From Acanthochromis polyacanthus (taxonomy: Eukaryota > Chordata > Actinopteri > Pomacentridae), in assembly GCF_021347895.1 (NCBI RefSeq), contig NC_067120.1, forward strand, positions 16,105,361 through 16,169,360: a DNA stretch of 64,000 bases, in the 5' to 3' direction. Each line of letters starts with the position of its first letter. Position 1 is the stretch's first letter. Of the stretch, positions 48,301-56,062 are shown in pieces. The notes under the pieces were generated by a model. The model searched no databases, was not told the DNA's origin, and worked only from the letters and a program-made list of their open reading frames with translations. Position numbers and translations under genes: made by a program.

Positions 48301-49984
48301 ATGATGGTGCTGGGGATTTTGTAGATTCCCCAATAGTAGCAGCTTTCCCCATTGATCTACAGCTGTTGCAAAGAGAGATAATCTGAGCATACAAGAGGAT
48401 AAGTCACTGTTTGGAAAAAGAAAAAATAAAGTTGCAACAGTACTGATTAGGCCTAATTAGACCAGGTAAGCTGTCACTATCCCGGTGGTAGTAGCGGTAA
48501 TGAAACCACTGAGACTTCAGACGAGTCTACAGCTTTTATTTCACAAGGTCTGAAATGTTTCATGTGGTTGGTATGTAGTGTTTAGCGTCAAAGTTTTATA
48601 AAAGACAAAGAGATACTTTCTTTGTCTTTTTGAGTGTATTACCAGTGCTGAGGTTTACTGTTTACTGATACCGCAGTCTCTGCTAACAGGTAGGTACAGG
48701 AATCTTATTCAGCTCTTGGCGCCATTGTTAGCCAGAAATAGGCTGTTTTTTAAGATGAAGTCCTGAAAGCTTGAGTCTCACCAGAGGTCTGTTGGCAACA
48801 TTTTAGATTCTGGAGGAAGTCTGACAAGCAGCCTCATGTTGAGTCTGCCTGGGATTTATCGAAACTTTTCATCAGCTGGTTTTCTTCTTTACCTATAAAG
48901 ACCTGTGAGATCTGATGCCGCCAGAAAAGCTTAAAGATTCTCTCCCATCTGAAGTTGCCGTTCAGATTACTGAGCACAAAATCAAAACAGCCTCTGAAGC
49001 ATCCACTTTGGCACATTAATATGTGCTGGCACAGGAAGATAAATGTGAAGATTCTGTTTCAAATTGTAGTACTGCCAAGACTGTTGGTCACCCAGTTAAA
49101 TGTTCCATGTCTGAGTCTGCAAGTACAAACCATGTTCCTGGTTCTGCTGTTTTGGGTCAAGTGTGTAATTGCTGCCATAGTGTGAGGGACTGGAAAGCAG
49201 GCTGTCCTGTACAATTAGTATGGTTCCTATAAATAAAGTGCATTGCTTAGTAGTTAAAATGTTAAACCAGCAGCTCTCATTCTAGTTATCAGTATCCTAG
49301 AGGTCTCTGAGAAGCTGCTCAGCCAAAGTTCTGCTTGTAAAATTCATGATATTCTCAAAAAATCTAACCAGTACACAATGAATCTTGGGATACACTGGAC
49401 TAGAAAAGATTCGGTGGGTGGATCCTACGCAGCCCAGGAAAAATAAGATGCATTTCTAGGCCGCATTTGAAGTTGTCTTCGAAATGGGACAGCCTTTGTC
49501 AAGCTGCTTTGAGGCAGTCAGTCTTGGAATGCAGCCTTAGAAGGATTCTTCTCCTGAATTGGGACACAGCTCTTGCAGTGATGTGTAGACTGTGGAGTTT
49601 ATAAATCAGATCCTGTCACTCTCTTCAATGTGTTGGCATTGTTCCACAGTGTCCCTTTTTGTGATTTGTATTTCGCCTCCCTGCATTTACACTTCACACT
49701 GCTTATACAGACATTGCATACACTGACTTCCTCACAAACTCTTTTTGTATTTCATTCATTTAATTAAAACATATTGTATTTGTGAATTAAATGTAGTCTT
49801 CCTACTTTGTCACATTCTGTTCGACTTGGGTGTGAAAGTGGAACTCAAGACTCACTTTTTTTTTCCCCTTGAATCAGCAGCGTATTTCATTTCTCCCTCT
49901 CTCTCAGGTGGAGGTGTCGTGATCGCCCAGTCTCTCAGTGTGCTCTCCCTGCTCCTGGCGGCTCTCCTCTGCCTGAACCTCTGA
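15266..49984 (+). CDS. cntn1: contactin-1, complete 23-exon coding region (1021 aa)
   Basis: Contactin-1 is a GPI-anchored neuronal and glial surface adhesion molecule. In vertebrates it partners Caspr at paranodal junctions and binds other Ig-superfamily proteins and sodium-channel beta subunits. The 23 exons join in phase to 3066 nt (1021 residues plus TGA). Domains: signal peptide about 1-20; N-terminal linker 20-37; Ig1 (Cys64-Cys115), Ig2 (Cys159-Cys212), Ig3 (Cys265-Cys312), Ig4 (Cys354-Cys393), Ig5 (Cys437-Cys485), Ig6 (Cys527-Cys584); FN3 repeats at about 603-702, 706-805, 809-902 and 907-996; hydrophobic GPI signal 997-1021. Residues such as [37 protein letters not shown] and YVVEVRAH match contactin-1 better than contactin-2 or the contactin 3-6 group. 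About ten N-glycosylation sequons are visible. Introns at Ig and FN3 domain borders are mostly phase 1, as expected for the family. No stop or frameshift interrupts it. The cntn1a/cntn1b assignment is left open. Confidence 0.96.
15321..17678 (+). other. cntn1 intron 1
   Basis: This 2.36-kb GT-AG intron of phase 1 lies between the signal-peptide exon and the 39-nt exon. I see no gene or recognisable mobile element in it; it is AT-rich with a short TG run near 17155-17175. Confidence 0.7.
17679..17717 (+). CDS. cntn1: cntn1 exon 2, 39-nt N-terminal cassette
   Basis: The acceptor tcttacag and donor gtaagc are good. The exon encodes [13 protein letters not shown] with phase 1 on both sides, so skipping it keeps the frame. 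It sits where human CNTN1 has a short alternatively used segment after the signal peptide, so it is probably a cassette exon lying just N-terminal to Ig1. Confidence 0.85.
18602..19385. mobile_element. foldback (palindromic) repeat element
   Basis: Two arms, 18620-18890 and 19084-19355, are reverse complements at roughly 95% identity by eye, separated by about 190 nt. A unit acaccccctgtcaaaagttg continuing into taggacagg occurs as + copies at 19053 and 19306 and as reverse copies near 18640-18668 and 19358-19384. The outer ends (tacaccccctg and cagggggtgt) are inverted. No transposase is present. It could be two opposed insertions of one MITE or a true foldback element. Confidence 0.85.
21125..21430 (+). 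repeat. decayed copy of a common fish interspersed repeat
   Basis: Shows ctagcctgggtctgtgcaaa, then text resembling the aaaatctgttaacagaaccg block, and near the end ggccaagaaatcgtcc. These are blocks of the same short repeat family as at 10190 and 45480. It is diverged, and the limits are approximate. Confidence 0.45.
23885..24120 (+). repeat. common fish repeat, first segment
   Basis: Contains gacaatgttaacatgctggt, tgtttaccatgttgattg and cagctgaggttgatgg, in the order found in a widespread teleost interspersed repeat. The next segment of the same family appears at 24665, so unrelated DNA of about 540 nt separates the two. Confidence 0.5.
24665..25070 (+). repeat. common fish repeat, second segment
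   Basis: Contains gtggtggtgctgtaagtagg, ccatgaatgtctataccaaa, atagttgctgagattttt and aaaccaaagtgaactgacc, in the order of the same teleost repeat as at 23885-24120. Confidence 0.5.
27117..27246 (+). CDS. cntn1: cntn1 exon 3, first half of Ig1
   Basis: Encodes the contactin N-terminal signature [12 protein letters not shown], then [12 protein letters not shown] and the first Ig1 cysteine (Cys64 in MNCRARA). Phase 1 in, phase 2 out (tacaa|gtaaca). The acceptor reads gccagcag, so 27117 or 27120 may be used; both keep the frame and differ by one alanine. Confidence 0.95.
27247..28287 (+). other. cntn1 intron 3
   Basis: One-kilobase phase-2 intron inside Ig1. It carries a dispersed fish repeat at 28100-28243; nothing else is recognised. 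Confidence 0.7.
28100..28243 (+). repeat. dispersed repeat (catccatccatt ... gctgacttagggtgaaggc)
   Basis: The segment runs catccatccattatgta, gatcctcatt, tcccagctgacttagggtg, gtcgccagtctatcacaggg, cacatagagacaaatgagca. This order is that of a very abundant fish repeat. It lies just before exon 4. Confidence 0.7.
28288..28466 (+). CDS. cntn1: cntn1 exon 4, second half of Ig1
   Basis: Starts with the Ig1 tryptophan (KWMLND) and contains [11 protein letters not shown] and Cys115 (KYSCLATN), ending [10 protein letters not shown]. Acceptor cttgcag, donor gtaagt, phase 2 in and phase 1 out. It pairs with exon 3 to complete Ig1. Confidence 0.96.
28467..28824 (+). other. cntn1 intron 4
   Basis: A 358-nt intron with nothing notable apart from its pyrimidine-rich 3' end. 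Confidence 0.7.
28825..28920 (+). CDS. cntn1: cntn1 exon 5, first part of Ig2
   Basis: Encodes [20 protein letters not shown] and [12 protein letters not shown] with Cys159 of Ig2. Acceptor ctctcag, donor gtacag, phase 1 in and out. It closely resembles the contactin segment for the A-C strands of Ig2. Confidence 0.96.
28921..30812 (+). other. cntn1 intron 5
   Basis: A 1.9-kb intron without any gene or repeat I can recognise. Confidence 0.65.
30813..31022 (+). CDS. cntn1: cntn1 exon 6, rest of Ig2
   Basis: Encodes [39 protein letters not shown] (Cys212) and the link to Ig3 (PLEPLAAE). Acceptor ctctgcag, donor gttagt, phase 1 to 1. The RWILNEFP block is one of the most conserved in contactins. 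Confidence 0.97.
31023..32888 (+). other. cntn1 intron 6
   Basis: A 1.9-kb intron. Short open frames on both strands have no recognisable domain. I see no repeat. Confidence 0.65.
32889..32988 (+). CDS. cntn1: cntn1 exon 7, first part of Ig3
   Basis: Encodes [16 protein letters not shown] and [12 protein letters not shown] with Cys265 and an N-glycosylation sequon at Asn260. Acceptor ctacttag, donor gtaagt, phase 1 in and phase 2 out. Confidence 0.96.
32989..33688 (+). other. cntn1 intron 7
   Basis: A 700-nt phase-2 intron inside Ig3; nothing recognised. Confidence 0.65.
33689..33870 (+). CDS. cntn1: cntn1 exon 8, second half of Ig3
   Basis: Encodes [13 protein letters not shown], then [18 protein letters not shown] with Cys312 and the strand leading to Ig4. 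Acceptor ttcctag, donor gtaata, phase 2 in and phase 1 out. Confidence 0.96.
34124..34248 (+). CDS. cntn1: cntn1 exon 9, first half of Ig4
   Basis: Encodes [16 protein letters not shown], Cys354 ([11 protein letters not shown]) and IRWLKNGKP. Acceptor atttgcag, donor gtaata (weaker than its neighbours), phase 1 in and phase 0 out. Confidence 0.96.
34249..34730 (+). other. cntn1 intron 9
   Basis: A 482-nt phase-0 intron that splits Ig4; nothing recognised. Confidence 0.65.
34731..34848 (+). CDS. cntn1: cntn1 exon 10, second half of Ig4
   Basis: Encodes [28 protein letters not shown] (Cys393) and YANAELRVY. Acceptor ttccacag, donor gtgagt, phase 0 in and phase 1 out. Confidence 0.96.
35093..35240 (+). 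CDS. cntn1: cntn1 exon 11, first half of Ig5
   Basis: Encodes [32 protein letters not shown] (Cys437) and [15 protein letters not shown]. Acceptor actgcacag, donor gtgagc, phase 1 in and phase 2 out. The second codon is Cys (TGT at 35095) where the contactin-1 consensus has Leu. Confidence 0.96.
35241..36162 (+). other. cntn1 intron 11
   Basis: A 0.9-kb intron inside Ig5; no repeat or gene recognised. Confidence 0.65.
36163..36290 (+). CDS. cntn1: cntn1 exon 12, second half of Ig5, followed by a GC donor
   Basis: Encodes [29 protein letters not shown] (Cys485) and [11 protein letters not shown]. The exon ends ...gacag and is followed by gcaagt, so the next intron begins with GC. Phase requires this junction (G plus AC gives the Asp before STKITL); no GT nearby keeps the frame. 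Confidence 0.94.
36291..37021 (+). other. cntn1 intron 12, GC-AG type
   Basis: A 731-nt intron with donor cag|gcaagt and acceptor ccccag. It matches the consensus of the minor GC-AG class, in which the rest of the donor is a near-perfect U1 match. Nothing else is recognised inside. Confidence 0.85.
37022..37194 (+). CDS. cntn1: cntn1 exon 13, first part of Ig6
   Basis: Encodes [20 protein letters not shown], Cys527 (MECAASHD), [11 protein letters not shown] and the acidic loop up to HYERNP. Acceptor ttccccag, donor gtgaga, phase 1 in and phase 0 out. Confidence 0.96.
37195..38023 (+). other. cntn1 intron 13
   Basis: An 829-nt phase-0 intron; nothing recognised. Confidence 0.65.
38024..38147 (+). 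CDS. cntn1: cntn1 exon 14, second part of Ig6
   Basis: Encodes [27 protein letters not shown] (Cys584) and ASAHLVVR. Acceptor tgtgcag, donor gtgagt, phase 0 in and phase 1 out. This ends the Ig module. Confidence 0.96.
38148..40939 (+). other. cntn1 intron 14 (Ig/FN3 border)
   Basis: A 2.8-kb phase-1 intron between the six Ig and four FN3 domains. It has a T-rich tract near 39339-39356. I see no gene; the open frame on the reverse strand at 39431-39799 has no recognisable domain. Confidence 0.65.
40940..41101 (+). CDS. cntn1: cntn1 exon 15, first part of FN3-1
   Basis: Begins with the GPPGAPGG hinge typical of contactins and encodes [20 protein letters not shown] with the FN3 tryptophan. 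Acceptor aacatag, donor gtaaga, phase 1 to 1. Confidence 0.96.
41401..41550 (+). CDS. cntn1: cntn1 exon 16, second part of FN3-1
   Basis: Encodes [20 protein letters not shown] and [19 protein letters not shown], the FN3 YxFRVxAxN strand. Acceptor tctgtag, donor gtaaga, phase 1 to 1. It follows a 299-nt intron. Confidence 0.96.
41551..42137 (+). other. cntn1 intron 16
   Basis: A 587-nt intron; nothing recognised. Confidence 0.65.
42138..42208 (+). CDS. cntn1: cntn1 exon 17, start of FN3-2
   Basis: A 71-nt exon encoding [18 protein letters not shown] and LTITWT, including the glycine loop VGGGGG shared by contactin-1 and -2. Acceptor attgtag, donor gtaggt, phase 1 in and phase 0 out. Confidence 0.95.
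42209..43851 (+). other. cntn1 intron 17
   Basis: A 1.6-kb phase-0 intron. It contains an exon-like 63-nt open stretch at 42445-42507 and a probable dispersed repeat near 42650-42800 (cacggggattcgtgaaactg and following). Several T-rich tracts lie at 42940-43010. Confidence 0.6.
42445..42507 (+). other. exon-like 63-nt open stretch in intron 17
   Basis: Preceded by a T-rich tract and cactgcag, followed by aat|gtattt. It is exactly 63 nt, open in the frame of the gene and phase 0 on both sides, encoding [20 protein letters not shown] plus Asn. The protein matches no contactin sequence I know, and the donor is weak. It may be a chance pseudo-exon. Confidence 0.2.
43852..44086 (+). CDS. cntn1: cntn1 exon 18, rest of FN3-2
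   Basis: At 235 nt, the longest coding exon. Encodes [28 protein letters not shown], then [18 protein letters not shown] and the AVIYSAQD linker. Acceptor accatcag, donor gtgagc, phase 0 in and phase 1 out. Confidence 0.97.
44087..45094 (+). other. cntn1 intron 18
   Basis: A 1.0-kb intron between FN3-2 and FN3-3; no gene or repeat recognised. Confidence 0.65.
45095..45198 (+). CDS. cntn1: cntn1 exon 19, first part of FN3-3
   Basis: Encodes [26 protein letters not shown] and IDGYQ. Acceptor tttgtag, donor gtcagt, phase 1 in and phase 0 out. FN3-3 is the most diverged of the four repeats. Confidence 0.94.
45199..45848 (+). other. cntn1 intron 19
   Basis: A 650-nt intron largely occupied by the dispersed repeat at 45480-45760. 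Confidence 0.7.
45480..45760 (-). repeat. common fish interspersed repeat, reverse copy
   Basis: Contains gaagagttagatgagaagac, gctacagctagcagtc, gctaagctaaactggtggct and cccaaaatgttgagctattc. This is nearly the whole layout of the short teleost repeat family also seen at 10190 and 21125. It lies in intron 19. Confidence 0.7.
45849..46038 (+). CDS. cntn1: cntn1 exon 20, second part of FN3-3
   Basis: Encodes [19 protein letters not shown], a glycosylation sequon (ENHTKLEG), [18 protein letters not shown] and the linker HTKKP. Acceptor ggttccag, donor gtacgt, phase 0 in and phase 1 out. Confidence 0.95.
46164..46276 (+). CDS. cntn1: cntn1 exon 21, first part of FN3-4
   Basis: Encodes [33 protein letters not shown] and IDGYR. 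Acceptor ttaccag, donor gtgagc, phase 1 in and phase 0 out. Flanking introns are only 125 and 92 nt. Confidence 0.95.
46369..46525 (+). CDS. cntn1: cntn1 exon 22, second part of FN3-4
   Basis: Encodes [38 protein letters not shown] and IHLT. Acceptor tcatag, donor gtaagt, phase 0 in and phase 1 out. The VEVRAHxxGGDG block is diagnostic of contactin-1. Confidence 0.97.
47343..47684 (+). repeat. possible 5' LTR of the decayed gypsy element
   Basis: The segment begins after a purine tract (ggtggaagggggga) and ends directly before tgggggctcatg, which resembles the start of a tRNA-type primer binding site. No second LTR is seen, so the boundaries are inferred from these two signals and the gag relic downstream. 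Confidence 0.35.
48757..49232 (+). pseudogene. Ty3/gypsy-type gag relic
   Basis: Two reading frames carry gag homology. In the first (48757-48915) an [15 protein letters not shown] stretch is followed by [13 protein letters not shown]. In the second (48912-49232) [15 protein letters not shown] and [11 protein letters not shown] follow. The segment ends in a zinc-knuckle-like [14 protein letters not shown] (49164-49205), where Asp replaces the usual His. A frameshift near 48910 and stops near 48772 and at 49017 make it nonfunctional. No pol is seen after it. Confidence 0.7.
49370..49570. repeat. probable short dispersed repeat
   Basis: Contains gattcggtgggtggatccta, ggccgcatttgaagttgtct and gaaatgggacagcctttgt, which resemble a repeated fish element. 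Identification is from memory only, and the ends are approximate. Confidence 0.35.
49908..49984 (+). CDS. cntn1: cntn1 last coding exon, GPI-attachment signal and stop
   Basis: Encodes GGGVVIAQ followed by the hydrophobic stretch [17 protein letters not shown], then TGA at 49982. The glycine run and hydrophobic end fit a GPI attachment signal, with cleavage probably among Gly997-Gly999. Acceptor ctctcag, phase 1. Confidence 0.94.
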
Positions 49985-52219
49985 ATGTAGCGCCATCTTC
50001 GTCTTCACTTCCCGTGAATGAGACTCCTATGGTTGCTTATGGTTGACGCCTATAAGGACTTTGGGACTCTTTCCACAATCTTTTGGTTCCGCCCTGTAAC
50101 CCGGGATGTCATGTTCCAGCTCTTCCCCTCTGGAACACTTTTGTGGAAATAGACACGGAAATGGAAAAATTGGAAATGGACAATGACATTCCTTATTTAT
50201 CCACAAAAAGCCTCTTTGGAGGAGTGTCAAAGGAGTTCTGTCAACTTTTTAAATATGCCTTATATAAATGACTGCACTTCTCTTTCACAGTAGCTCGTTT
50301 TAAAATGGGACATGACTGAAAGTGTAAACCCTACACTTTGCACCGCTTCGCTGTTTAGTCTTTTTACATCACAGAGCCGAACTTTCTGAAACAAAGATGC
50401 TGTATGTTCAGAAACGTCGGCTTCATTTGATCTGTGATGTTTTTGGAAAATCAATCCTACAGTGCATTCCATAGTGTAAGGTAAACAAGTAGCTGTGAAA
50501 GAAAAGTGTAAGAGTTTATAAAAAAAAATTTCATGTCTTTCTTTACTTGCAGTTCAGTGGCATTTTTTTAAAAAAAAAGTTAAGCACACCCTCTGTTACG
50601 GAGATACAGTCAAAGCAAATCTGAAACTCTTGCATACTTTATTTTATAACAAGCACAGAGAAAATAGCAATTTATGTCATGCTGAAATAATATATTCAAT
50701 AACTGATATTGTTTTACTATCTAATATACTGTCGATGTTATGTGAAGAAAAGAAGATTGGGTTAACCTGCAATCAGTGCTTATTTCCAAACCATAACATG
50801 AGCTCTATTAATACCACTTTCAAATAGTGTGCATGTTGACGTTGTTACATGGACGAAATGGTATAAAGTGTTTGGGAGTTTCACAAGCAACATGTCAAAT
50901 GTGCCGTTTCAAATGCAAACCTGCAGCAAGCAACGTTTAACGATGTGGTTGTTTCGACTGCTTGCGACCTCCGGTTACGTTTGTACAACTGTGCAGCGAT
51001 CAACGCTTTGCCACAGCATTTAGGCCGATGTTTGAACTGAGACTGACAACTTCAGTGTGTTAGAAACCTAAACCTAATCCACTTTGTTTTGACTGTATCA
51101 TTTAGGACCTCAGTGGTACCAGCCGGTGCTTTGTAAAGAATGTTGGCATTTTTATTTAATGTAAACTATTTCATTTCATATCTCTCGTTTATGGCTTTGT
51201 GTGAGAGTCACTATTAACAGTTACAGGGAACGATAGCGACACTCATGCCCTCCAATAATTGTGCAATGTCTGACTCATCTGTGGCTACTTCATATTTTCT
51301 AATAAGAAAATTTGCCTAGATCCTATAACAGTAATCCAGTATATTTCATTTTTTCATTATCTTTTCATTATCTAATATGAACAAAAGGTAAGCAAAGCCA
51401 TCCATGTCAGCGGTAAGAACCCATCCAAAGCTCATGATGTTATTTCAAATGCATCATTTTTGTCTTTTTTAACATGATCAGAGATATATAAACATTATCA
51501 ACTGCTGTCATTATTGTTTTTGATTATTATATTTCTATGTCTTTACCCACCTCTGGTTGGTCAATTCATGTTTATTTCCCTCAAATGGAGGAATGAATGC
51601 TGCGTTTTGAGTTCCTCTGATTCATTTCTTGTGTGACTGATGCTGATCGTGCTTCTACATTGTAAAAAAAAATATCGGTGTCCACCACAAAGTGCTTTTC
51701 CCGGGTTTTCTTCATGCCACAAATCATAAAAAAAAGAGTTGCCAAATGCATGAATGCCTTGAACTTTGACATTTCGGACGAAGCAGTGGCTCTACATTAT
51801 AACATGCATGAGACTGGAGACAAAGTGGTACGTTACTTTGCAGCAAATCGACATCATAGCAACCTCTCAGCTTCATATGAAATACATTCCATTCCTGAGT
51901 GACATCCCTTTACGTCAGAGACAGAATAGATCGTAGCCTAATATGTGCATTAGCTGCTAAGCTTCATTACCAGTCATCCCATGTGAAGCCATTGGGAGAG
52001 GATTTCGTTAGAGAGGAAATCTTAAACTGACTAAAGGAATCTCACTCATTCAAGTTCAAAAACGTTCTCGCAGACTCGGTGGTTGGGATTTGATGGCATC
52101 GCTGGTGGCAGTGGCGGCATGTTTGGCTGTCTGCTGGAGTTTGGTGCTTCGCTGGACATGAATGGTATATGTGAGGGATGGAAGTGAAACCTCTCATTGG
52201 CTGGACAAGGAACAATAAA
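49985..52219 (+). other. probable cntn1 3' untranslated region
   Basis: Follows the stop codon directly. The first AATAAA I find is at 52214-52219, which would give a 2.2-kb UTR; a variant signal could end it earlier. The region is AT-rich with no coding potential of note. Confidence 0.4.
52214..52219 (+). terminator. polyadenylation signal AATAAA, candidate for cntn1
   Basis: The first canonical hexamer I find after the cntn1 stop codon, 2.2 kb downstream. Use is inferred from position and orientation only. Confidence 0.35.
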
Positions 52220-52639
52220 AGTGTAGTTAACTATTATGCTGCTCTGCTGTTTTCTCTGTTGTTTTGCATTAACTTTTCTCACAAGTATTTGGAAATACAC
52301 TGACAAACTGAGACTAAGAGCACTTTTGGCTGGTGGATTGTGTTTACAAAAGCAGAAAAAAGATTCTTTATATTTTTTTTATGTCAGTACTACTAGATGC
52401 CAGAACATAGTCTGGTATCCAAAATGTCAAAAGGTCAAAGCTGTGTGTACTTATTGCGAAATGAAGCATAGGTTCATGGTAAAGGTACTCAAAATGTAGA
52501 CTCCTTACAAGTTTTTTTTTCAACTTGGAGACCAAAAAGTTTCCCTTTCAATACCTCAGACTAATTTTGAAAGAAAGTAGAGCTACTTTATTAACTGCAG
52601 CTGGAATTTTTGCTCTATAACAATGCATCTGATTTGCAC

Positions 52640-53503
52640 AATCTAATATTTCATTGGACTGACTTTAGCTTTAAGTACGGCACTCATTCACTGTGGCATC
52701 ATTTTGATAAGCTTCTGCAATGTCACAGCGTTTATTCCTGTCAAAGAGGCATTCATTTCTCATCAAGATCTTATATAAAGTCTTCTCTAGCACATCCCAG
52801 AGATTCTTAATGGGGCTGAAGTCTGTACTCTGTGGAGGCCAATCCATGTGTGAAAAAGATGCCTCATGCTCCCTGATCCACTCATTCACAATGTGAGCCC
52901 CATGAATCCTGGCATCTTCATCATGGGACATGCTCATGCCATCAGGGAAGAAAAGCTCCATTGATGGAAAGACCTGGTTATTCACTATATTCAGGTAGTC
53001 AGCTGACCTCATTCTTTGGGAACATAATGTTGCTGAACCTGACCAACCCCAGATCATAACTTTAACCCCTACAGGCTTGTAGGCACTAGCTATGATGAGT
53101 ACATCACTTCATCTGCCTCTCTTCTTCCCATGATGCCCCCATCACTCTGGAACAGGGTAAATCTGGACTCATCAGACCACATGTGTGTTCCTCAAAGATA
53201 ATGGTTCACCACTGTCCTTCAGGTTTTAATAATGCTTTTGGACGGTTCTTAACCTGATTTTAGTAGTTTCAGAAATCTCCTTAGTTGTTTTCTTTGCTTG
53301 ATGCAGGCCAATACTTTGACCCTCCTAGTGACAGATTAACATGTCTTCTGACATGGTTGTTTAAGAAATGAGAATCTCCTCACTGCATCAGCTAGGGTTA
53401 AACAAGTTGTTGCAGCTGAAATGTATTCATCACTGCAGTAATTATCCAATGGAAGGCTCGTAACTATTTGCTTTTTTTTTTTTTTTTTTTTTGGCCAAGC
53501 AGC
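52640..53503 (-). mobile_element. Tc1/mariner-like element, dead
   Basis: The reverse strand carries transposase blocks in order: HVWSDESRFTLFQSDG (about 53150-53190), VMIWGWSG near 53050, [13 protein letters not shown] near 52910, and [19 protein letters not shown] near 52800-52845. The last block has Lys where the catalytic Glu of the DD34E triad should be, and stops separate it from the first part. A 21-nt T run at 53472-53492 followed by ggccaagcag marks one end. Limits are approximate. Confidence 0.85.
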
Positions 53504-55617
53504 ATATAGTTAATGTAAAATGTGAACACGTTAAGTTCCTACAACTTAAGATGTTTAAATATGCGTTTCTTAATGAGATTCTTGCCCTTTCAAGTTCTAA
53601 AAGTAATGTTCAAAGATCATTGTTGACTTTGCAAACAGCAGTTGGGAAAGCAGTCTTAGCACAAGCTCTCAATCACATCACATGATCTTTCTCACTTTAG
53701 TCACTGCACTGCAAAGAAAAATCTGCTCCACATTGTGTCATAGCATAAAAGCTGTAGCTGCTTTCATGCAATAAGAAAATGATGAATGACTGGAAATTTA
53801 AAACCTCTCCTCTTCAAAAATCGCTGTTTTAGTTCACAGCGATGCAACCTGAGAAGGGATTCCCTGAGCCCAGTCTGAAATCCTGATGTCACTGCAGCAC
53901 CGAAGCAGAGGTCACAGCAGGATATTTCCACTTCAGCATGTTCACAGCGTCGCTTTAAACACACACCGATGTGTCTCAGGTGCTGCCAAGGCTTCTGAGG
54001 AGGATTTAAATGAAAATTCAGCTAAAAGGAAGCTTAGTCACTGCTGCCTCGGGATCAAAGTATCTTTCACACAAACACAACTTCACGCTGTTTATGAAAT
54101 ACTCGTAGCAATGTTTAAGCTCTCACATGTCAAACAGGAGAAACTAGAGCATCATCTATGATTCATGAGCACCTCCCATTATCACCTCAGCTACGAGCAA
54201 CAAGTTGTCAATCTATGTGTGGATTATCTCCCCTTCTTTTCCCTGGAGAAACCTGTTCTTTACCAAAGCCACATATATCAGATAGCGTTTCAGTCTGGCC
54301 TCCATTACAGATAAGGCCTGGTCTGGTTTTTCAAGAAGAAACGGCTGTTGGAGTTTTGTCTCCTATCAGGTATCAAGCAGATGAGAAGTAAATTGATATC
54401 GTTCTTCTTCATGGATTAGGTCAGACCTAATGAATCAGATTTAAATTCTTATCGAGCCCTGGGCCACCTCTCTGTTTCAGTCAGGGTCCTTAACAGTTAT
54501 TCAGAGAAATCAGCTCACAGGCAGAACAAAAGCCGGAGATAACTGATTTTCCTCTGCAATGACTTCGAGGTTTATCAGCCTGAGCACATGGACTGTGCGA
54601 TAGGTCTGATCCAGGTGGCTGTCTGACACTTTCCTCTCCTCTGCATCACATTCTCCACACTGGAAGCTCTCAAATCTAGCTGTATGCCAACGTTTGATTT
54701 AAACAGATTTATATAAAGTAACACAATAGCTCCTATTTCATTTGCAGTGACTGACAGCAGGATAGCACCACATTCCTCTGACCTCCTTGTGCATATGTTT
54801 TTCCCAGACAGGCGTGCAGTGCCAAGACAGATTGTACTATTGTCTTTGTAAATCTACACCTGTTCGCTGACAGCTCAGACAACACAAAACACACTTTAAA
54901 GTGGTGCACGCAGCAGACTAGAACCAGACCGCTGCTCGGGGAGACCTGAAATGTGACGCTGTCTGTGAGATGCCTGCAGTATGTCATGCTGTGTCAGGCC
55001 GAGAGACTGGCCCGGACTCATACAGGAAGGCTTTATAATTGAAGGTCTCCTTGCAGATATTGTGTTTCAGCCGGGATTTAGGCAGCGGAGGAGCTCGGTC
55101 CCCTTGAGACGAGCTCCATTAGCGCTGAGGCTGCAGTGAAAGACGGCTGATTTAATTTAATAGGTGAGGAGGAGGCACTATAAAGCCCCACTGATAATGC
55201 CAATCATGATGTGTTTAAATGACTTCTTTCCATGTCTGTCAGAGAGGTCTGCTGCTAGTGTTGGAGATCACATGAGAGAATGAGCGACCTCTGCTGGAGC
55301 TTGTTCAGAATACACAATAAATTCACACAAATTGCACAAGTCATTAAGTGAGAATCTCAGATTGTGAAGGTGGTGCCTGATGATGAATTAAATTAAACAC
55401 AATATGTTGACGGTAAAAGCTCACACAGACACCAAACAGAAAAATCAGATAGGAATGTTGGACAGATTTCACCCTTTACGCACATCTCATGTCATGTGGT
55501 GCCAGAAGTGGCGCAGCCCATCAGCTAAGAGACCTGCGCAGAACAGCTCAAACTTTTTCCGCGCACTCACGCTTATATGAGTTCAGACTTGTGAAACAAC
55601 TTTGTCCCGACTCGCAG
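53504..55617. other. intergenic DNA between cntn1 and the pdzrn4-like exons
   Basis: No gene recognised; in particular no RING-finger exon was found. A TATAAAG is at 55179-55185, but nothing ties it to a start site. Confidence 0.5.
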
Positions 55618-56062
55618 TTGTGTTCTGACGCTGTCTGCGCAAACTATGTGCGCCGATTGCCCAACTTCTCATGAAGAAAACCACCCAGTCGGCCAAGTGT
55701 TAACGCCAGGCGGGATGGAGACGTCGCAAACGAAGACGCGCACGGGTCCTGGTCGTGGTGGTTCGTTGTGTCAGAAAGGATGCGGTCTTCTGCTGCCTGA
55801 TAACAAGATCAAGAAAGAGGAACACCGCTGCTTGGAGGCGCTGCGCACCGTCACCGACGCGCTGGAGGAGAGGAGCGCAACTTTGGAGCACGAAGCCCGG
55901 ATGGCGAGGCTCAGGTGGAACAGGAGGGAGCAGAACCTGTTGGCTCAGGTCACAACTCTGCAGAACGAGGCTCAGCTGGCCGCCCTGAAGTACCAAGGGA
56001 GGCTGCACCAGTACCTACTGCGCATCAACAGTATCGCAGAGCACATAATTGGATACTGCAAG
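55618..56062 (+). CDS. pdzrn4: PDZRN-family exon: zinc finger and coiled coil
   Basis: Matches the segment of the PDZRN E3 ligases between the RING finger and the first PDZ domain. Counting from Met at 55646, a zinc-finger half has Cys42-x3-Cys46-x13-His60-x-Cys62, followed by a heptad-rich region (EALRTVTDALEERSATLEHE, RWNRREQNLLAQ, EAQLAALKYQGRLHQYLLR) to residue 139. The donor aag|gtgaga lies at 56063, phase 0. The 5' edge is uncertain: an acceptor-like ctcgcag ends at 55617, the frame is closed by TGA at 55592, and in-frame ATGs occur at 55646 and 55715 (the latter in better context). Position next to cntn1 supports pdzrn4 over pdzrn3. Confidence 0.75.

Larger units (their letters stand above)
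46526..49907 (+). other. cntn1 intron 22
   Basis: A 3.4-kb phase-1 intron that holds a decayed Ty3/gypsy-type LTR element (possible LTR about 47343-47684, gag relic 48757-49232) and a probable short repeat at about 49370-49570. No other gene is seen. Confidence 0.65.
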
